A program made the position numbers and the translations under genes. The notes under the pieces are model-generated. The model was not told the DNA's origin. It did no database searches and saw only the letters and a list, made by a program, of their open reading frames with translations. Source: Sporosarcina ureae DSM 2281 (lineage in GTDB: Bacteria > Bacillota > Bacilli > Bacillales_A > Planococcaceae). Taken from it: a stretch of DNA of 64,000 bases. Location of the stretch: NCBI RefSeq assembly GCF_000425545.1, contig NZ_AUDQ01000006.1, forward strand, positions 1 through 64,000, written 5' to 3'. This document shows, piece by piece, positions 1 through 8,152 of this stretch (within the stretch, counting starts at the first letter, position 1; each line of letters opens with the position of its first letter).

Positions 1-218
1 TGCTCCTTTAACCATTCAAGTATTTGATCTCGATAGGGATCTAACTTCTTACTTCTAGTCTGTAAAGACAATGTGAATTTGAAGAATTCATCTGGTTTCA
101 TTTTCCCATAATCAATCACCCTATTTCTAGAAATTTTGAGCTTTCTGGAGATTGCACTGTTAGAGAATCCTTCTTTACGCAATCTATGTATTTCATTGTA
201 AACCATCCACTTTTCCAC
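1..218 (-). CDS. istA: IS21-family transposase IstA, N-terminal part (cut by window edge)
   Basis: A 72-codon open frame enters from the window edge. It starts at GTG 218 behind a GAGAGG-type ribosome binding site; an in-frame ATG lies four codons further in. The residues include a helix-turn-helix of the IstA type (RLRKEGFSNSAISRKLKISR near residues 12-31), followed by a pattern typical of IstA around 'YRDQILEWLKE'. The DDE catalytic domain would lie outside the window. I recognise this by family resemblance only. The protein would cut and join the IS ends with the help of the IstB ATPase. Confidence 0.7.
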   Translation of the reverse strand, partial: MEKWMVYNEIHRLRKEGFSNSAISRKLKISRNRVIDYGKMKPDEFFKFTLSLQTRSKKLDPYRDQILEWLKE

Positions 219-313
219 TTCCTATACCTCTCTTTCTATAGACTAGCTTCAGTATATAGAAAGTAGATTTTTTTGTGGAAAACTGTTGATTCTTATTTGT
301 TGAAAGCTGTTGA
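1..313 (-). mobile_element. IS21-family insertion sequence, one end (partial)
   Basis: The left edge carries the 5' part of an IS21-type transposase on the minus strand, followed by about 95 bases that hold three copies of the hexamer TGTTGA at 284, 298 and 308. Multiple short repeats at the termini are usual for IS21 elements, so I take this as the outer end. The rest of the element (most of istA, and istB) lies outside the window. The end sits within about 15 bases of the stop codon of the neighbouring regulator gene, so it probably separated that gene from its original 3' flank. The exact boundary and target duplication cannot be defined from one end. Confidence 0.6.
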
Positions 314-327
314 ATCTAGTTTAACGT

Positions 328-2127
328 TTACAAGTGGTAAATATTCCCGGCCAGCTGAATGTTAAATAATTGCTGGCCATCTGTCAGGTCGGTTGAAAGA
401 ATTTCTTCAATCCGTTTCAGGCGATAGTTCAGCGTGTTCGTGTGGACGTGAAGGGCAACGGCAGTTCGTTTGATGTTTTGGTTTTGACGCAAATAGGTAA
501 GTAGTGTTTGCAGCAAGTCTCCTTTTCGGGCTTGTTCGTATTGAATGAGCGGGCCGATGACTTCATGGACGAAATCGAGCAGCTCTTCTTCTGAATTCCG
601 TAAGATGAAGCGTTGGATGCCGAGGTCTGTGTAGGACAGGGCGCGTTCTTCGAATTGGTAGTTTTTCATGAATGTGATGCATTTTTCAGCTTCTTTGAAT
701 GATTCGTGGGCGGCGGCGAGGTTTGGTTTCATTCTGCCGATGCCGATGGTGATGTCGAGTTCGTTGTATGTTTTTTCAATTTCCTGCTGCAAGTGCAAGG
801 CGAGTTGTTTAATGCTGCCTGCCTGGTTTGCTGCCTGCAGTTTGGCAGGGTAAGAGAATAAGGCGGCGAGCTTGTTTTGATCGATGAGCGCGGCACCTTG
901 CGAGTTCTTTCCCAGGAAATATTTATTCGCCATATGGAGCAGGTTGTTGATGACGTTTTCGCTTATAGCTCCGCGCTGCAATTTGTCTTTGTTTTCGACG
1001 CTGACGCTGACAGCGATGTAGTTGCGGTTCAAGTCAAATTGTAGTTTTTTTGCCTGCTTCATTAATGTTTCATCGATTGCCTGGCCGGATAAAATTTTTG
1101 TCATGAATTCACCCTGCAGACGCTGCTGTGTTTCGTAGACAGCTTGTTCTTTGACGAGCTCGAGCATGATGACCGTGCAGATGTGTTCTAGCGCGTTGAT
1201 TCCGTCTTCTCCAATTGGGTCTTTTGAGACAATGATGAGCGAACCAAGTGGCTTCATTTTCGATTGTAGCGGTAGCGCGATGAATTGATAGTTTTCGAGG
1301 CCTATCGTGATATTAGAGACGCTATACGGGCTGTTGAGCGACTGGTCGTTCTGTTTCTCAAAGCGTAAAAGTTCGCTTTTCATCTCTTCTGAAACAGGCG
1401 CGCGACAGGCAGAAGCGGTCAGTTCGCCTGTCTCATCGAATAAGAAAATATGCTCGCCGATAGTTTTGTAAATATAGTCAATAATGGACTGGATTCCTTC
1501 TCCGTTGACGACGAGATTGGCGATATTGCGCTGCGTTTCGATCGAGCGGGACAGCAGCTGGACAGTCTTTTTCTCGTTATGATAAATATTCGATTTTTCG
1601 AGCGCGATGGCGGCTTGTTGGGCGATCGCATCTAACAACTGCATATCTTCTTTTTTGAAATGAAGCGATTTATCAAATGAATCAAGCGTAATGACACCGA
1701 TGCACGTTCCTTTCAATATAATCGGTGATGAAATGACTGAAGTGAAATGAAAATTATTTGAAATAGATTCATCGAGCAACGTCCGGTTGCAAGGAGTGAG
1801 TGTATCGAGCGCCTGTTTGATTTCTTCTTCATTTTTAAACACCAACCCTTTTTCCGCTTGAAACGTCATGCCCGTCATGGATTCACCGCTGCTTAATTCA
1901 ATCGATTTAAAGATTTGTGGATAAAACAAACCATGAGCGGATTTGGCCATCAGGCGCTGTTTCTGCTGGTCGAAAACCCAAATCGAACCGCCTCCTGCTG
2001 CGTCTACAGCGGAAATTGCTTCATCAATAATCAAATCGAAAATCGTTTCAATATCTAATGAAGAGTTAATGACAGTGGAAACATGTACAAGAGATTTGAG
2101 CTGCCGGCGAGTTAAAGTGTCCTGCAT
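328..2127 (-). CDS. PucR/CdaR-type transcriptional regulator with N-terminal GAF domain
   Basis: This 599-residue protein has three visible parts. A GAF sensor domain covers about residues 19-178, a CdaR GGDEF-like middle region runs from about 375 to 500, and a PucR-type C-terminal helix-turn-helix lies at about 540-597 (TAVALHVHTNTLNYRLKRIE). ATG 2127 follows a GAGGATGG ribosome binding site. The gene is divergent from the leucine-degradation operon, with about 240 bases between them. PucR-type proteins usually activate catabolic genes in response to a small ligand sensed by the N-terminal domain, so the neighbouring operon is the likely target and an acyl-CoA or branched-chain acid the likely signal; that is inference. 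An inverted repeat lies just upstream of its start. An IS21 end abuts its 3' end, but the reading frame looks complete. Confidence 0.85.
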   Translation of the reverse strand: MQDTLTRRQLKSLVHVSTVINSSLDIETIFDLIIDEAISAVDAAGGGSIWVFDQQKQRLMAKSAHGLFYPQIFKSIELSSGESMTGMTFQAEKGLVFKNEEEIKQALDTLTPCNRTLLDESISNNFHFTSVISSPIILKGTCIGVITLDSFDKSLHFKKEDMQLLDAIAQQAAIALEKSNIYHNEKKTVQLLSRSIETQRNIANLVVNGEGIQSIIDYIYKTIGEHIFLFDETGELTASACRAPVSEEMKSELLRFEKQNDQSLNSPYSVSNITIGLENYQFIALPLQSKMKPLGSLIIVSKDPIGEDGINALEHICTVIMLELVKEQAVYETQQRLQGEFMTKILSGQAIDETLMKQAKKLQFDLNRNYIAVSVSVENKDKLQRGAISENVINNLLHMANKYFLGKNSQGAALIDQNKLAALFSYPAKLQAANQAGSIKQLALHLQQEIEKTYNELDITIGIGRMKPNLAAAHESFKEAEKCITFMKNYQFEERALSYTDLGIQRFILRNSEEELLDFVHEVIGPLIQYEQARKGDLLQTLLTYLRQNQNIKRTAVALHVHTNTLNYRLKRIEEILSTDLTDGQQLFNIQLAGNIYHL

Positions 2128-2155
2128 AATCTACCATCCTCACTCTATAGTATTT

Positions 2156-2176
2156 TGTGTTTTTGTGTAAAACACA
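2156..2176. promoter_or_regulatory. Inverted repeat upstream of the PucR-type regulator
   Basis: TGTGTTTT and AAAACACA form exact 8-base arms around a 5-base spacer. The repeat begins 29 bases upstream of the regulator's start codon, between it and the divergent operon. It could be an autoregulatory operator or a short mRNA hairpin; the sequence alone does not decide. Confidence 0.35.
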
Positions 2177-2283
2177 CAAATTCTTTCGGAAAATCACACA
2201 TGGAATAGATTTCTTTATTGTTTATAATTATAAGTGAATTGGGAATAAAATGAAAGCGGGTATGTTGAAAGTATACGTATATA

Positions 2284-2297
2284 TGAAAGCGTTTGCA
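2284..2297 (+). promoter_or_regulatory. Probable CcpA cre box ahead of the leucine-degradation operon
   Basis: TGAAAGCGTTTGCA matches the cre consensus TGWAANCGNTNWCA at 13 of the 14 positions; the only departure is G where W is expected. It lies 68 bases before the acyl-CoA dehydrogenase start, in the divergent intergenic region. Carbon catabolite repression of branched-chain acid oxidation is expected in Bacilli, but binding here is inferred. Confidence 0.6.
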
Positions 2298-2364
2298 ATC
2301 TGAGTGTTGATAGAATGATATACGGCAATGACGGAATGTAAAAGAAGAATGGAGGGTATTGGAT

Positions 2365-3504
2365 ATGAATTTTGATTTGACGGATGAACAACAAATGGTG
2401 CGCAAGCTGGTTCGCGAATTTGCGGAAGCGGAAGTGGCGCCGGGTGCGGATGAGCGCGATCGTACAGGGGAATTCCCGAAAGAGATTTTTGAAAAGTTTT
2501 CGGAGCTCGGCTTGATGGGGTTGCCTTTCTCGGAAGAGTACGGCGGTGGAGGAGCGGATACAACGAGTTTTGCGATCGTCACAGAAGAATTAAGTCGTGT
2601 TTGCGCGTCAACAGGCATCACGTATTCTGCGCATATTTCACTTGGCGGAGCGCCGCTTCATTTATTCGGCACACCGGAGCAGAAAGAGAAATATCTTACG
2701 CCGATTTGTACGGGCGAATCGTTCGGGGCCTTTGGATTGACGGAGCCAAATGCAGGGTCAGATGCGGGCGGTACAGAAACGACAGCTGTTCTTGAAGGCG
2801 ATGAGTGGGTTATTAACGGTTCGAAATGTTTCATTACGAATGCGAGCTATGCGAAACATCTTGCGGTGACAGCGATTACAGACCGCTCGAAAGGAACGAA
2901 CGGCATCAGCGCGTTTATCGTGCCGACTGATACACCAGGGTTTACGGTCATTGCAAACTACGAAAAAATGGGACTTCATTCTTCTAATACAACGGAATTG
3001 ATTTTGGAAAATGTCCGTGTACCGAAAGAAAATCTTCTTGGTGAAATTGGAAACGGTTACAAACAATTTTTGGCAACGCTTGACGGCGGACGGATTGGCA
3101 TCGGTGCGATGGCTGTTGGTTTAGCGCAGGGAGCGTACGAAAAGGCACTGAATTACGCGCAGGAGCGAAAGCAGTTCGGCAGAAGCATTTCAAACTTCCA
3201 AGCGATTCAGTTCAAACTTGCGGATATGGCGATGAATATCGAACTGTCACGCAATATGGTGTATAAAGCAGCGTGGCTGAAAGATCAAGGCCGCCCATTC
3301 AAAAAAGAAGCGGCGTTTGCGAAATTATTCGCATCTGAAATGTGCATGCGCGTCTGCGATCAAGCAGTGCAGATTCACGGCGGCTACGGCTATATTAAAG
3401 AATACCAAGTCGAGCGTTTCTTCCGCGATGCGAAACTTTTAGAAATTGGCGAAGGCACGTCCGAAGTACAGCGAATGGTCATTGCGAAACAAATCGGCTG
3501 CTGA
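2365..3504 (+). CDS. yngJ: Acyl-CoA dehydrogenase, likely isovaleryl-CoA dehydrogenase (YngJ-like)
   Basis: First gene of the leucine-degradation operon. The FAD enzyme probably oxidises isovaleryl-CoA to 3-methylcrotonyl-CoA. At 379 residues it has the usual short-chain acyl-CoA dehydrogenase length. Signature stretches are visible: GLTEPNAGSDAGG (about residue 126 on), the FAD-binding R-K-Q-F-G stretch near residue 270, QIHGGYGY, and GEGTSE near the C-terminus, where the catalytic base is Glu363. ATG 2365 sits nine bases after GGAGG and is preferred to TTG 2359, which is only three bases from it. Order and content match B. subtilis yngJ and the liu clusters of other bacteria. Substrate is inferred from context, since family members cannot be separated by eye. 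Confidence 0.88.
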   Translation: MNFDLTDEQQMVRKLVREFAEAEVAPGADERDRTGEFPKEIFEKFSELGLMGLPFSEEYGGGGADTTSFAIVTEELSRVCASTGITYSAHISLGGAPLHLFGTPEQKEKYLTPICTGESFGAFGLTEPNAGSDAGGTETTAVLEGDEWVINGSKCFITNASYAKHLAVTAITDRSKGTNGISAFIVPTDTPGFTVIANYEKMGLHSSNTTELILENVRVPKENLLGEIGNGYKQFLATLDGGRIGIGAMAVGLAQGAYEKALNYAQERKQFGRSISNFQAIQFKLADMAMNIELSRNMVYKAAWLKDQGRPFKKEAAFAKLFASEMCMRVCDQAVQIHGGYGYIKEYQVERFFRDAKLLEIGEGTSEVQRMVIAKQIGC

Positions 3505-3546
3505 TTTTTGAAAGGATTTTCAACGAATTGACAAAGGGGCGATTGA

Positions 3547-5514
3547 ATGGATAGTGAACGAGTTTTACAAGTAGCGGCGAATAGTAAACTTATTTATCCT
3601 AGTGAAGAAAAGGCGCGCTCGACTTCGATCGGCAGCGCAGAAGCTTTCCAAGAACTTCTCCGGCAGTCCCAGGAAGATCCGGCTGCATTTTGGGATCAGC
3701 AGGCCCGTGAGCTCGAATGGTATGAACCGTGGACAGAGACGATCAGAGGCACGCTCCCTGACTTCAAGTTTTTCGTTGACGGCATTACAAATCCGAGCAT
3801 CAACCTACTCGACCGGCATATACATAACGGTGCCGGTAACCGGACGGCGCTCATTTGGGAAAGCGAGAACGGCGATTCGAAGTTTTACACGTATTCGATG
3901 CTTCTTGCGGAAGTGAACCGTTTTTCCAATGTGCTTCGGTCGTTCGGCGTGAAAAAAGGCGATTGTGTCGCGATTTATCTGCCAAACTTGGCGGAAGCGG
4001 TCATAGCGGTGCTCGCGTGTTTCCGTGTCGGGGCGATTTATAACGCAGTCTTTTCGGGCTATTCCGAGCGCTCTTTGTCCGATCGGCTGGAAAGCTTTGA
4101 ACCGAAAATCATCATCACAGCGGATGCGACAGTTCGCCGCGGCAAAGAAATCCGTTTGAAAGAAAAAGTCGATCAAGTGGTGCCGTCTACTTCTTCAGTT
4201 GAAGCGATCATCGTCGTCAATCGCATGGGAATCGATATCGATATGCAGGAAGGCCGCGATTACTGGTGGCATGAGCTGACGGAAAAAGCGAGCATCCATT
4301 GCGAACCGGAGCGACTTGAAGCGAATGAAAGCGGCATCGTTTTCTATACGAGCGGCACGACGGGCAAGCCGAAAGGGATCGTGCATTCAGGGACGGCATT
4401 CGTCGTGCAGAACTATGTCTACGCAAAATACCATCTCGACCATCGCGAAGACGACGTATTTTGGTGCACGGCGGATATCGGCTGGCTGACGATGCATATT
4501 TGGGGCATCGTCGGATCTCTTGCGAACGGCGTCACAACAGTCATTTGCGAAGGGGCAATCGATTATCCCGAGAAAACACGTTTTTATCAAATCATTGAAA
4601 AATACCGTGTCAATAAATTATTTACCGCTCCGACTGCGCTGCGCATGTTGAAAAGCATGGGCGAGAAGCCGATCGAGCAGTTTGACTTATCATGCCTTGA
4701 CGTGATCGCACTCGTCGGCGAGCCGTTCGATGCGGAGACGTGGCACTGGACATATGAAGTGCTCGGCAAGAAAAAAGTCTATATTAACAACACTTGGGGG
4801 CAGACCGAAACAGCCGGCTCGCCAATTGCAGGAGCAGCATGGCTGACGCCGATGAAACCGGGCTCTTCCGGCAAGCCGTTTATAGGCGCGGTGTTCGATG
4901 TCGTTAATGAAGCCGGCGAACCCGTGAAAGCCGGGCAGCTCGGTAACTTAATCATTAAAAAGCCGTTTCCGATGCTGTGCCGAACGATTTGGAGAGAGCC
5001 GGAACGTTACTACGGTTCATACTACAGCCAAGTCGACGACAGCTACTACGCAAGCGATCTCGCGCTAATCGACGAAGACGGCTATATTTGGGTAGTCGGC
5101 CGTTCCGACGATGCGTTCAACGTCGCCGGCCACCGTTTAAGCACAATGGAAATGGAAAGCGCTGTGCTCGAAAGTGCAGGCGTAGCGGAATGCGCGGTCA
5201 TTGGCGTGCCGGATGAAATTAAAGGAGAAGTGCCTCTAGTTTTCGTCTGCCTTTCTGAAGATGCAGCTGACGGGCAAGAAGTAGTAGAGCGGATTCAAGA
5301 AAACATCATCCGCCAGATCGGAAAAATTGCCCAGCCGAAAGAAATCGTCATAACCGACTCTTTGCCGAAAACGGTGAGTGGAAAAATTATGCGCCGCCTG
5401 ATTAAAGAAATCGTTACGACAGGCAATGTCGCAGGTGATGTGACGGGGCTTGAAGATCCGTCGACAGTTGCAGAACTTCAGAGCGTCATGGAAGCGAAAA
5501 CTGTGGGCAAATAA
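3547..5514 (+). CDS. Acetyl-CoA-synthetase-like acyl-CoA ligase with enlarged acyl pocket
   Basis: This is a 655-residue AMP-forming ligase of the acetyl/propionyl/acetoacetyl-CoA synthetase branch. An ACS N-terminal region covers residues 20-75. The phosphate-binding loop is TSGTTGKPKGIVHSG (about 268-282), and the adenylate motif is WGQTETAG (about 418-425). A hinge and C-terminal domain follow, ending in PKTVSGKIMRRL with the catalytic lysine. In acetyl-CoA synthetases the adenylate motif reads WWQTETG, and the second Trp closes the acyl pocket. Here it is Gly, which in this family allows longer or branched acids. I therefore propose isovalerate or acetoacetate rather than acetate as substrate. 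B. subtilis has a different ligase family member (YngI) at this place in the operon, so no symbol is given. Confidence 0.8.
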   Translation: MDSERVLQVAANSKLIYPSEEKARSTSIGSAEAFQELLRQSQEDPAAFWDQQARELEWYEPWTETIRGTLPDFKFFVDGITNPSINLLDRHIHNGAGNRTALIWESENGDSKFYTYSMLLAEVNRFSNVLRSFGVKKGDCVAIYLPNLAEAVIAVLACFRVGAIYNAVFSGYSERSLSDRLESFEPKIIITADATVRRGKEIRLKEKVDQVVPSTSSVEAIIVVNRMGIDIDMQEGRDYWWHELTEKASIHCEPERLEANESGIVFYTSGTTGKPKGIVHSGTAFVVQNYVYAKYHLDHREDDVFWCTADIGWLTMHIWGIVGSLANGVTTVICEGAIDYPEKTRFYQIIEKYRVNKLFTAPTALRMLKSMGEKPIEQFDLSCLDVIALVGEPFDAETWHWTYEVLGKKKVYINNTWGQTETAGSPIAGAAWLTPMKPGSSGKPFIGAVFDVVNEAGEPVKAGQLGNLIIKKPFPMLCRTIWREPERYYGSYYSQVDDSYYASDLALIDEDGYIWVVGRSDDAFNVAGHRLSTMEMESAVLESAGVAECAVIGVPDEIKGEVPLVFVCLSEDAADGQEVVERIQENIIRQIGKIAQPKEIVITDSLPKTVSGKIMRRLIKEIVTTGNVAGDVTGLEDPSTVAELQSVMEAKTVGK

Positions 5515-5523
5515 ATGGACAGC

Positions 5524-5551
5524 GGAGCCGGTCTTTATGCTTCCGGCTTCC
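5524..5551 (+). other. Hairpin between the ligase and biotin carboxylase genes
   Basis: GGAGCCGG pairs with CCGGCTTCC (one bulge) in the 99-base gap between two operon genes. Only a weak pyrimidine run (TCTTT) follows, so it may be a leaky terminator or an mRNA processing/stability element that separates the upstream pair from the carboxylase genes. Confidence 0.4.
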
Positions 5552-5613
5552 TCTTTACCTAAAATGAAGCCCACGAATGCTTGATTACATGATAAATAGA
5601 AAGGGTGTACATC

Positions 5614-6981
5614 ATGTTTAAAAAGATATTAATTGCGAACCGCGGGGAAATAGCGGCTCGAGTCATACGTACGTGCAGAGCGCTCGGCATTAAAACGGTC
5701 GGTGTCTATTCGGAAGCGGATGCGGAAGCTGTCCATGTCAAACAGGCGGATGAAGCATATTTGCTCGGCGGACCGCGAGTAACGGAAAGTTATATGAAAA
5801 TTGATAAAATTTTCGAAGCAGCGCATCAGTCGAAAGCACAAGCGATTCACCCAGGCTATGGTCTGCTATCTGAAAATGCCGAATTTGCGCGCCGCTGTGA
5901 GGAAGAAGGATTCGTGTTCATCGGGCCTTCGCCTGAAGTCATTTCAGAAATGGGTAGCAAAATTGCGTCACGCAAGGCGATGGAAAAAGCCGGTGTTCCG
6001 GTCGTGCCGGGTGTTACCCGTTCGCTTGCAGACGCGGAAGATGCGATCGAAGCGGCGGAAAGCATCGGCTATCCGGTTATGTTGAAGGCGTCTGCAGGAG
6101 GCGGCGGAATCGGGATGCAAGTCGTCTACAGCGCCGACGAAATCCGCAAAGCGTTCGAAGGCAATCAAAAACGAGCGACTGATTTCTTCGGCGACGGCGC
6201 GATGTATATTGAAAAATTCGTTGAAAAACCGCGCCATATCGAAATCCAAATTTTAGCGGACAATGAAGGAAATACAGTGTACTTATGGGAGCGCGAATGC
6301 TCAATCCAGCGCCGCCACCAAAAAGTCGTAGAAGAAGCGCCGTCTTCATTCATTTCAGAAGAGACACGAAGAAAAATGGGCGAAGCGGCGGTTAAAGCGG
6401 CGAAGTCCATCGGTTATAAAAACGCCGGCACGATCGAGTTTTTAGTCGACGCAGATCAAAACTTCTACTTTCTTGAAATGAATACACGGCTGCAAGTTGA
6501 GCACCCGATTACGGAAGAGATTACGGGGCTTGACTTAGTGAAGGAGCAGCTTGATATCGCAGCGGGGAGAACACTGTCATTTGCGCAAGAAGACGTCAAA
6601 CGCGACGGACACGCAATTGAAGTGCGGATTTACGCAGAAGATCCGAAAACATTTTTCCCTTCACCTGGAACGATCACGAAACTGGAGCTGCCGGAAGGAC
6701 CGGGCATCCGCCACGAATTGGCAGTTCACGGCGATTCGGTCGTCACACCGTTTTACGACCCGATGATCGCGAAACTCGTCGTTAAAGGTAAAGACCGCGA
6801 TGAAGCAATCGACCGGCTGCAAGAAGCGCTATCAAACTACCATATTGAAGGCATCAAGACGAATATCCCGATGCTCCAGGAAGTAGCAGCGCATGAAGCA
6901 TTCCGTTTTGGGGATACGACGACGGAATTCGTGGAAAAATACTTGACGAAGAAAAAGAAAAAACAAAAACAGACGAAATGA
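5614..6981 (+). CDS. yngH: Biotin carboxylase subunit of (methylcrotonyl-CoA) carboxylase
   Basis: ATP-grasp biotin carboxylase of 455 residues, which carboxylates biotin on the small carrier encoded next. Visible motifs are the N-terminal FKKILIANRGEIAARVIR, the Gly-rich ATP loop KASAGGGGIGM, ERECSIQRRHQKVVEEAPS and EMNTRLQVEHPITE. ATG 5614 lies eight bases after AAAGGG; GTG 5605 overlaps that site and is rejected. The C-terminus is Lys-rich. Fatty-acid AccC proteins look alike, but the position between an acyl-CoA ligase and HMG-CoA lyase supports a role in methylcrotonyl-CoA carboxylation. The biotin carrier domain, often fused in MCC alpha subunits, is a separate gene here. Confidence 0.9.
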   Translation: MFKKILIANRGEIAARVIRTCRALGIKTVGVYSEADAEAVHVKQADEAYLLGGPRVTESYMKIDKIFEAAHQSKAQAIHPGYGLLSENAEFARRCEEEGFVFIGPSPEVISEMGSKIASRKAMEKAGVPVVPGVTRSLADAEDAIEAAESIGYPVMLKASAGGGGIGMQVVYSADEIRKAFEGNQKRATDFFGDGAMYIEKFVEKPRHIEIQILADNEGNTVYLWERECSIQRRHQKVVEEAPSSFISEETRRKMGEAAVKAAKSIGYKNAGTIEFLVDADQNFYFLEMNTRLQVEHPITEEITGLDLVKEQLDIAAGRTLSFAQEDVKRDGHAIEVRIYAEDPKTFFPSPGTITKLELPEGPGIRHELAVHGDSVVTPFYDPMIAKLVVKGKDRDEAIDRLQEALSNYHIEGIKTNIPMLQEVAAHEAFRFGDTTTEFVEKYLTKKKKKQKQTK

Positions 6982-6997
6982 CTCTGGAGGAATTATT

Positions 6998-7210
6998 ATG
7001 ACAGAAATTACAGCAAGCATGGCAGGAAGCGTTTGGAAAGTACTCGTGAAAGCAGGAGACGAAGTAGAAGAAGATCAAGACATCGCCATCTTGGAATCGA
7101 TGAAAATGGAAATACCGATTGCTACTGATTTTGACGGAGTCGTAAAAGAAGTAAAAGTGAACGAAGGCGAATTCGTCAACGAAGGAGACGTCATCGCAGT
7201 CATTGAATAA
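6998..7210 (+). CDS. yngHB: Free-standing biotin carboxyl carrier protein
   Basis: A 70-residue biotinyl domain. The biotin attachment motif ESMKMEIPI places the modified lysine at residue 36, and the flanking Gly-rich hairpins (ITASMAGSVWK, VNEGDVIAVIE) complete the fold. It starts at ATG 6998, seven bases after CTGGAGG, and 16 bases after the biotin carboxylase stop. Such one-domain carriers occur in the B. subtilis yng operon. It shuttles carboxybiotin to the carboxyltransferase encoded two genes downstream. Confidence 0.92.
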   Translation: MTEITASMAGSVWKVLVKAGDEVEEDQDIAILESMKMEIPIATDFDGVVKEVKVNEGEFVNEGDVIAVIE

Positions 7211-7233
7211 TTCCTGTAGAAGGAGATGAAACG

Positions 7234-8139
7234 ATGAAATGGCCTGAAACGATTACGATTAAAGAAGTTGGACCGCGCGACGGACTCCAGAACGAAAAAA
7301 TCTTCATTCCGACCGATGACAAAATTGCTTGGATTAATGAGCTGTCTAAAAGCGGCCTGACATCGATTGAAGTGACGTCTTTCGTCAATCCGAAATGGAT
7401 TCCGGCACTTGCGGACGCAGTTGATGTGATGGCGGGCATTAAGCGGGAGCCGGGCGTCTCTTACTCGGCGCTCGTCCCGAACCGCCAAGGGCTTGAACGG
7501 GCCTTTGCGGCAGATATCGATGAAGCGGCGGTGTTCATGTCGGCGAGCGAAACGCATAATTTGAAAAATATTAATAAAACGATTCCGGATACACTGCCTG
7601 TATTAAAAGAAATTGTCCAAGACGCGAATGCGGCGGGCAAGAAGACGAGAGGTTATGTGTCTACAGTGTTCGGCTGTCCGTACGAAGGTGTGGTCAATAC
7701 GGAAGCGGTCGTCCGCGTGGCGGATTCGTTGTTTGATATGGGCATTGACGAATTGTCGCTAGGCGATACGATCGGCGTTGCGAATCCGCGGCAAGTCCAG
7801 GAAGTGCTTGACCTGCTATTGAAACGTTTTCCGTCAGACAAATTGGCGATGCATTTCCATGACACGCGCGGGATGGCTTTAGCGAATGTCCTGGCGTCGC
7901 TTGATATGGGCATTACGGTATTCGACAGTTCAGCTGGCGGGCTCGGTGGCTGTCCGTACGCACCGGGTGCTTCAGGCAACGCGGTGACAGAAGATCTATT
8001 GTATATGTTGCATGGCATGGGCATTCATACCGGCGTCGATGAAGAAAAGATTTTAGCGGCATCCGCGTTTATTCAAGAAAAAATCGGCCAGTCGCTTCCA
8101 AGTAAAAACTTGCAGGCTGCCGGTGCGCATGATCAGTGA
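7234..8139 (+). CDS. yngG: Hydroxymethylglutaryl-CoA lyase
   Basis: This 301-residue TIM-barrel lyase cleaves HMG-CoA to acetyl-CoA and acetoacetate, the last step of leucine breakdown. Key sequence features are VGPRDGLQNE near the N-terminus (catalytic Arg and metal-binding Asp), HFHDTRG with metal-binding histidines, and GGLGGCPYAPGASGN carrying the flexible-loop cysteine of HMG-CoA lyases. The start is ATG 7234 behind AGAAGGAGA. The next gene's ribosome binding site overlaps its stop codon, so the two are translationally close. Confidence 0.92.
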   Translation: MKWPETITIKEVGPRDGLQNEKIFIPTDDKIAWINELSKSGLTSIEVTSFVNPKWIPALADAVDVMAGIKREPGVSYSALVPNRQGLERAFAADIDEAAVFMSASETHNLKNINKTIPDTLPVLKEIVQDANAAGKKTRGYVSTVFGCPYEGVVNTEAVVRVADSLFDMGIDELSLGDTIGVANPRQVQEVLDLLLKRFPSDKLAMHFHDTRGMALANVLASLDMGITVFDSSAGGLGGCPYAPGASGNAVTEDLLYMLHGMGIHTGVDEEKILAASAFIQEKIGQSLPSKNLQAAGAHDQ

Positions 8140-8152
8140 AGGACGTGAGTAT

